DNA from: Chloroflexota bacterium
GTDB lineage: Bacteria; Chloroflexota; Limnocylindria; Limnocylindrales; CSP1-4
Reading direction: 5' to 3'
Assembly (NCBI GenBank): GCA_013696275.1
Contig: JACCYW010000123.1
Location: forward strand, 1-20,686
DNA: 20,686 nt
The notes beneath the pieces are model-generated. The model was not told where the DNA came from. It searched no databases and saw nothing but the letters and a program-made list of their open reading frames with translations. Positions within the stretch are counted from its first letter, which is position 1. Each line of letters starts with the position of its first letter. Both the position numbers and the translations under genes were made by a program. This document shows, in pieces, positions 13,754 through 20,686 of this stretch.

Positions 13754-14627
13754 GGTCCTCCTCCAGCCTGAGCCGCACACGACGCGCCAGATCGAGCCGC
13801 TCGATGTGCGAGCGCGGCAGTTGAAGCCGACCGGCCCGGTCGAGCATCGCGAACTCCTCGGAGATGGTGCGGTAGCCGCCGTCGGTGCCTCTTTCGCGGC
13901 GATGGACCGTCTCGGTGCTGGTGCGACCGTCGCGGATGGACACGGTCCGACCGACCTCTTCCGAAACGAGGGCATCGTGGGTGACGATCACGATGGTCGT
14001 GCCGAGCTCGGCGTTGACCTGCCGGAGAAGGCCGAAGATCTCAGCCGAGGTGCGGCTGTCAAGCTCGCCGGTCGGTTCGTCGGCCAGTATCACGGGCGGC
14101 GAGTTGGCGAGCGCCACTGCCAGCGCCACGCGCTGCTGCTCACCGCCCGATAGGCGATCCGGTCGTGCGTCTGCCCGTTCCGCGATGCCCACCAGATGGA
14201 GCAGCTCCATCGCCCGCGGGCGGGTCCGCGAACGCCCATCAAGCACCATCGGCAGCTCGACGTTCTCGATGGCGGCCAGGTAAGGCAATAGGTTGCGCTG
14301 CGTCTGCTGCCAGACGAAGCCCACCACGCGTCTTCGGTAACGCGTGCGCTCCCGCCGGCCCATGCGTGTGAGGTCGTTGCCGTTGACGACCGCGCGGCCC
14401 GCCGACGGCGTTTTCGACCCAGCCAGGATATCGAGCAAGGTCGACTTCCCGCTGCCTGAGGCGCCCACGACGGCGATCACCTCGTGCGCCTGGACGAGCA
14501 GGTCGAGGCCTTGCAGGGCGACCACCTCGAGGTCGGCCACCTTGTAGATATGGACCAGACCATCGCACTCGATGTGGGCTGCGCCACCGATACGCGCCCG
14601 GCCGCCAACGGACAGGGCTTCGGTCAC
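13710..14627 (-). CDS. ABC transporter ATPase with C-terminal AbrB-like extension
   Basis: The 305-residue protein has Walker A VGASGSGKST (54-63, Lys61), Q-loop VWQQTQRNLLP, signature LSGGEQQ (159-165), Walker B VILADEPTGELD (Asp183, Glu184) and His217. After the ATPase domain, residues 255-299 form an extra segment with MLDRAGRLQLPRSHIERLDL and RRVRLRLEEDHVGVWPDD, which has the pattern of an AbrB/SpoVT swapped-hairpin domain (D-x-A-G-R-h-x-h-P followed by a helix and two strands). Its role here is unknown; dimerisation or DNA binding are possibilities. The GTG start overlaps the permease stop (GTGA), and the second ATPase starts inside its 3' end. Confidence 0.93.
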   Translation of the reverse strand: MTEALSVGGRARIGGAAHIECDGLVHIYKVADLEVVALQGLDLLVQAHEVIAVVGASGSGKSTLLDILAGSKTPSAGRAVVNGNDLTRMGRRERTRYRRRVVGFVWQQTQRNLLPYLAAIENVELPMVLDGRSRTRPRAMELLHLVGIAERADARPDRLSGGEQQRVALAVALANSPPVILADEPTGELDSRTSAEIFGLLRQVNAELGTTIVIVTHDALVSEEVGRTVSIRDGRTSTETVHRRERGTDGGYRTISEEFAMLDRAGRLQLPRSHIERLDLARRVRLRLEEDHVGVWPDDAGDDGR

Positions 14628-17371
14628 TCGAGCCCCCTTCGTATCTCCGTGGTCGGCCGGACCCGCCGTTCGGCGACCGCAGCCACGGTGATGCCCCCAC
14701 TGGCGACCCCCACCAGAGCGGCGAGCAGGAGGAGTACGTACTCCCAGCGGAGCGTGGACGCCACCTCCAGGGTGGATCCGATGACCTGTTGCAGCCCGAT
14801 GCTGCTCTGGACGAGGGCGAAGAGCCCGGCGCCGCCGACCGTGCCGAGGGCGAAGGCGACAAGGGTCGGGATGAGGTGCTCCATGACCGCCAGGCCGAGT
14901 GATTCGCGGCGGCTGAGGCCGAGGGTGCGGAGCTGAGCCGCCTCCGTCATCCGACCGCGGCCGGCCGCTCCGATGGCAGCCGCGATCGCCAGGGCAGCAT
15001 AGACGCCGGCCGCCAACGCACTCGCCGCGATGCCTGTCAGGACGGCCACCATGATGGGTGCGAAGAGCATCCCGCTAGTCTGCTCGGACCGTACCTCCAA
15101 GCGCCCTTCATCGACCGTCGACGCGGCGTCGCGCAGGGCGCCTGTGGCGCTGTCGGCCGCGCGGACGAACAGATCGGTGACCGGCAGTTCGAGGTCGGGC
15201 TCGAGCGCCCTGAAGGCCGCCAGCGACGTGACCACGAACGGGCCGTCGACCGGAAGCGTGGCGAAGGTCTCTCGGGTGGTCACAGCGACGAACATGATGG
15301 GACGGCCGGCGACGGTCAGAGGGAAGACATCGCCTGGTGCGATCGGCTCACCGCCACTCGGCGACGCTCCGTTCGAGATGATGGCCGGCAACGGATCAGC
15401 GGTCGATGCTGCGAGCGCGGTCGGTATGGCGGCGTCGGCCGGCGTGCCGCCGATGACCTGCTTGAGGGCCATCGCGTCGATGGCCAGGAACTCGAATCGG
15501 GTCCTGTTCTGGCTCACCGCGTCAGCGCGGTGGGCAGGCGCCACCGCCTCCACGCCACTGATGCCGGAAACGTCGAAACCGGTCGGCAGCGCGCCACCAC
15601 CGACCGTCATGCGGTGTGAAGCGCCCACATCGTGCCACGCGACGGCTAGCGTCGATCGCTCCAGGTGGGCCGCCATGGCGGCCGAGAACGTGCCGATCAT
15701 CGCCGCCGCGACGAGCACCACGAGCACGGGACCGGTGCGTCCCTCCCGACTGGCTCGGCGTAGCGCCAGCGCCGGCACCAGGTCGCGACGGCCGTTCGTG
15801 ACCCGCCCGATGAGACCGGCCAGGATCGGGTAGAGGCGACTCGCCACCAGCCCGGCGGCCAGACCACAGAAGCCGGGCGTGGCCGCCAGCAGGATGTCGA
15901 CACCCGGGCCGGTCGCCTGTTCAGGTGATCGCCCGACCCCCCGACCTTGAAGTAGGAGGGTGCCGCCCAGCGCGACAGCCACGATGGCGACCTCGAAGGA
16001 GACCCGCCTGTAGGAGCCCCACCGGCCGCTCCGTGGCGCGTCTGGTCCGCGCGGACCTGAGCGCGCCCTGACGGCGACCGCGCCGATGACCATGGCCACG
16101 GCCAGGCCTCCACTGACTGCCACCGCGGTCGCCGTCGGCTCCCACGGCGGGCCCTGTACGAGCCACAGCGAGAAGGCGCCGGCGAGAAGGGACGCCGGAA
16201 CAGCCAGCACGAGGGTCTCGACCAGGCTGGCGCCCACGACCTGGGCCATCGAAGCGCCGCGGGCGCGCGCCGTGGCAAGCGACCTCTCGCGGCGCGTGGC
16301 GATCAGGACGGCGAACGATCCAAGGCTGATGGCGGCCAGTCCGACAGGCCCGGTCCCCGCCGTCACCAGCACCAGGTCAGCTGAGCGCCATCGCTCGATG
16401 TGCCGCTCGATGAGCACTAGAAGCCGGCTCTGGAGAGCGGCCATCGACTCCGTACCGGGGCCGACCGCTCGATCGCGATACAGCCCCTCCATGCGCCGTA
16501 CATCGGCGGCTATCTGCGGCAGCCTGTCGATCTCCAGTCTGGCCGGGTCGATGTGATACCGCCACGCGAAGCGCATCCGGAACGGCGGATCAGCCGCTTC
16601 TGCGAACAGCGCGGGATAGGCCTCCGGTGAGATGACCACGACGACGTCGGTGAACGAGTCCTCGGCCGAGAAACGACGGATGCGAGGTCGGATGATGGAA
16701 AGGTCATCGAACCACTCGTCCTCGACCAGCGAGACGGGCGGCTCGAACAGCCCTGTGAAGCGAACGGCGATGGGTACTGCCGACACGGCCAGCGGATCCG
16801 AGGTGTCACGCTCCAACTGCATGACTGCTCCGGCTTCGATGTCGTCGGCGGTCAGACCGAGGGCAGCCGCGGCTGAAACGGAGAGTGCCGCCTGGAAGAC
16901 GGCCGCGCCGCTGCCCATCTCCACTTGCCCGGTCGGCGGCCCGCCGACCACATACCGGACGCGGTCGGTGGTCCCTTGCTCGATGCGCAGGATGACCGTC
17001 GTCAACAGGATGCGCTCGACCGGCAGCCAGCGCGGCGATTCGACGATGAAGGAACGGCCGGCGATGAGTCCGCGAACACTTCCCGGCAGTCGCAGCTCCG
17101 CCTGCCGACCAGCCTCCGCGATGAGTTCGGTCGGCGCGTCCCCCGGAGCAGGGGCGATACGAGTCTCTTGGGACAGCTCGATGCCGCGGTCGCTGGATCT
17201 CGCATCGGCCAGCTCCGTCGTCAGCGCCTCTTCCCTGGCCCGTTCATACAGTCTCGGGGAAAGCGCGAACAGCAGGGACGTGACGAACACGACGAGCAGA
17301 AAGGCGGCCGAGGCGGCCCGCTCGTCGCGAAGCCGGGCGAGTCCCAGCGCCAGCCAGTCCACGCTAGGCAT
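14624..17371 (-). CDS. FtsX-like ABC permease, 915 residues
   Basis: This large inner-membrane protein has one N-terminal membrane helix (20-38), a long extracytoplasmic domain (about 45-335), a first FtsX-type helix group (about 340-435) with the coupling segment ATRRERSLATARARGAS, further helices near 459-475, 492-516 and 549-568, a second extracytoplasmic domain (575-765), and a last group at about 769-802, 826-855 and 876-900 with the coupling segment AAQLRTLGLSRRESL. About ten helices and two FtsX repeats are consistent with permeases of the MacB/LolCDE type. The substrate is unknown. The ATG overlaps the preceding permease by 8 nt and the stop overlaps the ATPase by 4 nt. Confidence 0.9.
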   Translation of the reverse strand: MPSVDWLALGLARLRDERAASAAFLLVVFVTSLLFALSPRLYERAREEALTTELADARSSDRGIELSQETRIAPAPGDAPTELIAEAGRQAELRLPGSVRGLIAGRSFIVESPRWLPVERILLTTVILRIEQGTTDRVRYVVGGPPTGQVEMGSGAAVFQAALSVSAAAALGLTADDIEAGAVMQLERDTSDPLAVSAVPIAVRFTGLFEPPVSLVEDEWFDDLSIIRPRIRRFSAEDSFTDVVVVISPEAYPALFAEAADPPFRMRFAWRYHIDPARLEIDRLPQIAADVRRMEGLYRDRAVGPGTESMAALQSRLLVLIERHIERWRSADLVLVTAGTGPVGLAAISLGSFAVLIATRRERSLATARARGASMAQVVGASLVETLVLAVPASLLAGAFSLWLVQGPPWEPTATAVAVSGGLAVAMVIGAVAVRARSGPRGPDAPRSGRWGSYRRVSFEVAIVAVALGGTLLLQGRGVGRSPEQATGPGVDILLAATPGFCGLAAGLVASRLYPILAGLIGRVTNGRRDLVPALALRRASREGRTGPVLVVLVAAAMIGTFSAAMAAHLERSTLAVAWHDVGASHRMTVGGGALPTGFDVSGISGVEAVAPAHRADAVSQNRTRFEFLAIDAMALKQVIGGTPADAAIPTALAASTADPLPAIISNGASPSGGEPIAPGDVFPLTVAGRPIMFVAVTTRETFATLPVDGPFVVTSLAAFRALEPDLELPVTDLFVRAADSATGALRDAASTVDEGRLEVRSEQTSGMLFAPIMVAVLTGIAASALAAGVYAALAIAAAIGAAGRGRMTEAAQLRTLGLSRRESLGLAVMEHLIPTLVAFALGTVGGAGLFALVQSSIGLQQVIGSTLEVASTLRWEYVLLLLAALVGVASGGITVAAVAERRVRPTTEIRRGLE

Positions 17372-20300
17372 CAGCGTCGCGCAGGATGCGTGCGATGGGC
17401 TGAGAGCGTAGCTGGCCCCAGACGACGAGTAGCAGCCCCATCATGAGCGCGCCGGCGACGATGAGGACGCCCAGCACGATCTCCAGCGGCACGATGACTT
17501 GGGGAGCTGGGACGGATGCCGCTCCGCTCTGCGTCAGGGCTGCGAAGGGCAGTACCAGCCAGGCGAGCAAGAGGCCAAGGCCCAGGCCGCTCGTGATGCC
17601 GAAACCGAGTAGCACCCCACCGTCCACGGTCAGCCAGTCGCCGACCTCGCGGCGGGACGCTCCCAGCGCTCGAAGGATGGCGATCTCTTCGACCCGCTCG
17701 GCGATGGCGACCCCCACACTGAGCAGGAAACCGATGGCCGCCAAGAGCAGAGCAGCCAAGGCACCCAGCCCGAGGGCACCGATCAAGGCCAGGGCGACGG
17801 GATCGCCTGCCAGGGAGCGGGCCACATCGGTGCGCAGGCTGACATCGGTCGAACCGGCGGCGCCGCGCAGCGTCTCGGCCACCTCGCTGGCCCTCGCGTC
17901 GTCGAGCGCCAGCCACCATTCGACCGACGGTAGCTCGTTACCGCTGTCGGCGTACCAATCGAGCGATAGAACGTGGGTGTCGACGATCACGAATGGTCGG
18001 TCCGGGTCGAGCGGCGGGAACAGCGAGCTGCTCTCCAGGATGGCCAGCTCCACCGGCTCGCCGCCGACATCGACCAGGATGACATCCGAGGGCCTGGTCC
18101 CGGTCGCGTCCAGGAACCCCTCGCTCACGATGGCCGGCACCGGACCGGGCACCGTCTGTCCCGCTGCCAGGCGGTGATCGACCGACGAGCCCGCCGCGAT
18201 GGGCAGTCCCTCATCGCCGATGACGATGCGGAGTGCTCGTTCGTCGGTCATCACCGGGCCTCTCTCGAACTGCGACTCGCGCCACCAGCGCCATGACCCG
18301 AGCGCTGCCAGAGAGATCGGCTCCAGGCGCTCGCTTCCGCTCTCACCCGCCTCGACGGCTCGGATCTCAAGTGTGCCGCTCAAGTCGCTGGCACCCGGCG
18401 GCGCCGTCACGGCCAGTTCGATACCCACCAACGCCAACGGGTAGGAGGCGTCGAGCGGACCATCCTGTGCGGCACGGTCGAGAAGGACGGAGATCGGCTG
18501 GCCGATGCCCTCGCTGGAAGCGGCATCCTCGGCCCGCAGGCGGTGGATGCGGCCGTCGCCGTCAGAGAAGGCAGCCGTCACCTCCACCGCCAGCCAGGGC
18601 GGCGCAGCGAGCGGGTCGCCGCCAAGCGTCAAGGCGGTCAGTGAGACATCGAGGGTCACGAGCAGCCGGTCGAATCGATCAGCCAACAGCTGGGCGGTGG
18701 TCGTTGGCCGCTCTTGCGCCAGACGATCCAGTAGCGGCACGAACGACGTCGAAGCGGCGACCGGCTGGGTCAGCACCCGAGCGGCTGCCTCCGGCGTGAC
18801 CGCCAGTAGTTCTCCATCAGTCACCGATCGACCGACCCGAAGTGGCTGGAAGAAGGCGGGCGAAGCCGCCTCCACGCCGGGGAGGGTTCGATACGCGGCA
18901 CCGACGGACCAGGGCGGCAGATCCCCTGCGGACCCGCGGACGCGCGCGTCGGCGACGGCCTGGTACGCCGCCTGGTCGCTCTGGGAACGCGCCCACGTGG
19001 ACGCGTAGGCCGATGCGAAGGTGGCGAGCGCCACGGCCAGCATGAGCAGCAGGGCCGAGCGCGTGTAACGCAAGGGTCGCCGCGCCAGTTGGCGTGCCCA
19101 TAGTGGTGCGACCAGGGAACGCCGTCGGACCACGGCTCGTTCCGCCAGCTCTCCGATGCGCGGCAGGATGCGCAGGGCGAGGATCGAACCGGCCAGCAGG
19201 GTCAGGGCCGGCGTCACGACGAGAAGCGGGTCACCGCCCAACGCTCCACGGGCATCGCGCACCAACGGCGCGCCATAGAGACGCAGCTGGAAGAGACCGA
19301 GCGCCGCCAAGCCGATCACGGCGACATCCAACCCCACCCGCTGGGCCAGCGTCCGTCTGGCTGGCCTGGCGAGCGCTGCCTGGATGGCGACGGCGTCGGG
19401 GCGGACGGTCAGTGATGGCAGCATGAAGCCAAGCACAGCGCCGGCCGCACTGGCGACGGCGACGATGAGCACGTCGCTCCCGATAGCGGTCGCCGCGCCA
19501 ACGCTCGTGCCGAGGGCGACGTGCTCGGGGATAGCCGGCACGATGAGCGAGGGTAGCCAGATGGCCAGCATCGTCGCCGGCACGACCAGCACCACTGCTT
19601 CCGCGGCAGCGAGCGCCGAGAGATGCCGCCCGGCCCCTCCGCGGGCGATGACCAGCGCCATCTGGGAGCGCCGCCGTTCCAACAGGAAGCCGGCCACGAG
19701 CGTGACCGCGTAGCCACCCAGCAGTGCGAACTGCGCCATGAGCGCGGTAAAGCCGGCTCCGGTCACGGTTACCGAGCGCTCGGCCTCGGCGATAGTCGCC
19801 GGCAACGCTGTCCGGACGGTGGGACGGACGCTCGACGGCAGTGCACCCGTGAGCGCGGCCTGAAGACGAGCCAGGGCCGAGCGCAACCGAGGCAGATCCG
19901 CGATCTCCAGTCGCTCGAGGGCGACGCTGGCGCGCCACTCGATGTCGAGGCGCGGCGACGCAGCGGCCACAGCGAGGTCATCGAACGGGATGATGGGCGA
20001 CAGACGACGAGGCTGATCCGGGGCGCTCTCGTCTCCGCCTGGGCCAACCCAGTAGGCGTCTCCACGGTCCGGACGCCATAGGCCCACCAACTCGAGATCG
20101 ACGCTCGGCCCGTCCGCCCGTGGGTCCTGAAAGCTGAGTCGATCGCCCACGCTGAGCTCGAGCTCCTCAGCAACGTCGGCCCTTACCACCGCTTGCCTCG
20201 GGCTGTGGCCAGGCTCCGGCCAGTTTCCCGCGGTGAGCGCTGCATGAAGCGCCAGATCCTCGTAGCTGGCCAGACCGGTCAGACCGTCCGCCCCTACCGG

Positions 20301-20636
20301 CCCGCCAGCGATGGGCACCAGTGTCGATGAGCGCACCACGCGGGCGATGGTGCCGCCTGTGGCGCCAAGGGCAGCTTCGATCTCACCGACGACCGATCCG
20401 TCAAGAGCTTGCCCTTCGGCGGAGGTGGCTGACACAGTGACAAGGATCGCGCGATCCGCGACTGGCGCACCGGCGATGGCATCACGTACGCCGCCCACAG
20501 CCACCGCGCCCGCGAAATGCGTGGCTGTCGTGAGCAGGGTCATGGCACATATGAGCAAGAGCCATGCGGCACTGACTACCGGCCAGTCGCGAACGCTGCG
20601 CGCGACGGCGTGCCTGACCACGCGGATAGGACCCAC
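17364..20636 (-). CDS. FtsX-like ABC permease, 1090 residues
   Basis: The first gene of the operon encodes an N-terminal membrane helix (about 20-40), a large extracytoplasmic domain (50-290), helices around 295-318, 340-362, 387-406, 434-452, 470-490 and 527-545, a second large extracytoplasmic domain (about 550-940), and a classic C-terminal FtsX block with IAERVEEIAILRALGASRRE. It is longer than its partner mainly in the second outer domain. The two permeases probably form a heterodimer. GTG 20636 lies 7 nt behind TATAAC and gives an N-terminus RVVRHAVARSVRD that fits a cytoplasmic end before the first helix. No signal peptide is evident. The exported or extracted substrate cannot be inferred. 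Confidence 0.9.
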   Translation of the reverse strand: MGPIRVVRHAVARSVRDWPVVSAAWLLLICAMTLLTTATHFAGAVAVGGVRDAIAGAPVADRAILVTVSATSAEGQALDGSVVGEIEAALGATGGTIARVVRSSTLVPIAGGPVGADGLTGLASYEDLALHAALTAGNWPEPGHSPRQAVVRADVAEELELSVGDRLSFQDPRADGPSVDLELVGLWRPDRGDAYWVGPGGDESAPDQPRRLSPIIPFDDLAVAAASPRLDIEWRASVALERLEIADLPRLRSALARLQAALTGALPSSVRPTVRTALPATIAEAERSVTVTGAGFTALMAQFALLGGYAVTLVAGFLLERRRSQMALVIARGGAGRHLSALAAAEAVVLVVPATMLAIWLPSLIVPAIPEHVALGTSVGAATAIGSDVLIVAVASAAGAVLGFMLPSLTVRPDAVAIQAALARPARRTLAQRVGLDVAVIGLAALGLFQLRLYGAPLVRDARGALGGDPLLVVTPALTLLAGSILALRILPRIGELAERAVVRRRSLVAPLWARQLARRPLRYTRSALLLMLAVALATFASAYASTWARSQSDQAAYQAVADARVRGSAGDLPPWSVGAAYRTLPGVEAASPAFFQPLRVGRSVTDGELLAVTPEAAARVLTQPVAASTSFVPLLDRLAQERPTTTAQLLADRFDRLLVTLDVSLTALTLGGDPLAAPPWLAVEVTAAFSDGDGRIHRLRAEDAASSEGIGQPISVLLDRAAQDGPLDASYPLALVGIELAVTAPPGASDLSGTLEIRAVEAGESGSERLEPISLAALGSWRWWRESQFERGPVMTDERALRIVIGDEGLPIAAGSSVDHRLAAGQTVPGPVPAIVSEGFLDATGTRPSDVILVDVGGEPVELAILESSSLFPPLDPDRPFVIVDTHVLSLDWYADSGNELPSVEWWLALDDARASEVAETLRGAAGSTDVSLRTDVARSLAGDPVALALIGALGLGALAALLLAAIGFLLSVGVAIAERVEEIAILRALGASRREVGDWLTVDGGVLLGFGITSGLGLGLLLAWLVLPFAALTQSGAASVPAPQVIVPLEIVLGVLIVAGALMMGLLLVVWGQLRSQPIARILRDADA

Positions 20637-20643
20637 TCGAAGG

Positions 20644-20649
20644 GTTATA
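20644..20649 (-). promoter_or_regulatory. -10 box of the ABC export operon
   Basis: On the minus strand TATAAC, a five-of-six match to consensus, lies 7 nt before the GTG at 20636. There is no Shine-Dalgarno sequence, suggesting a leaderless mRNA for the four-gene operon. No clear -35 box is seen. Confidence 0.52.
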
Positions 20650-20686
20650 GCACTGCGCCGCGAACGAGCCGCCCCTCGGATCTCGT

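Noticed and set aside
14165..17446. Several plus-strand ORFs opposite the permease genes
   Set aside because: Ser/Arg/Thr-rich antisense frames without domains or starts that make sense.
1..20686. tRNA or rRNA genes, CRISPR arrays, insertion sequences, toxin-antitoxin or phage genes
   Set aside because: None seen by eye: no cloverleaf-like sequences, regularly spaced repeats, transposase or integrase motifs, or flanking terminal repeats. The AbrB-like segment belongs to an ABC ATPase and has no toxin partner.

Overview
The window is GC-rich and gene-dense. It has many GTG/TTG starts, stop/start overlaps inside operons, and several starts that sit only 6-7 nt after a TANNNT-like -10 box. Together with an archaeal-type ACT/DUF5612 protein, a deazaflavin (F420)-type oxidoreductase and two-permease/two-ATPase FtsX/MacB-like export genes, this suggests a high-GC environmental bacterium, most likely Chloroflexota. 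That assignment is an inference from gene content; no rRNA or other marker gene is present.

Layout: (1) 1-263 is the C-terminal end of an EamA-type permease. (2) 264-1020 has no convincing intact gene and may hold remnants of small minus-strand genes. (3) 1021-2015 encodes a fumarylacetoacetate-hydrolase (FAH) fold enzyme followed by a coupled 41-aa ORF. (4) 2028-4137 (minus) encodes an ACT/DUF5612 protein and a class-III aminotransferase. (5) Divergent from it, 4191-8203 holds an Arg-containing short leader ORF, then argC-argJ-argB with start/stop overlaps, then an OmpR-type response regulator 8 nt downstream. (6) 8353-8583 is a small Cys/His protein, lying next to a convergent GAF histidine kinase (8614-9933, minus). 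(7) 9976-12946 carries tyrosine-catabolism genes (4-hydroxyphenylpyruvate dioxygenase and fumarylacetoacetase) around a minus-strand F420/DDN-like oxidoreductase. (8) 12914-20636 (minus) is a four-gene operon: two very large FtsX-like permeases and two ABC ATPases.

How they work together: ArgJ implies the cyclic (acetyl-recycling) route to ornithine. ArgB, ArgC, the aminotransferase (if it acts as ArgD) and ArgJ would supply the acetylglutamate-to-ornithine steps. The response regulator may be co-transcribed with this operon, and the nearby kinase is its most obvious partner. HPPD and fumarylacetoacetase are the first and last enzymes of the homogentisate pathway; homogentisate dioxygenase and maleylacetoacetate isomerase are not in the window. 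The ABC operon encodes an ATP-driven complex of MacB/LolCDE type with unknown substrate.

The most interesting points are the repeated leaderless-promoter layout, an inverted repeat between the DUF5612 and arg promoters, the short leader ORF coupled to argC, an AbrB-like tail on one ABC ATPase, and a palindromic operator over the -10 box of the DDN-like gene.
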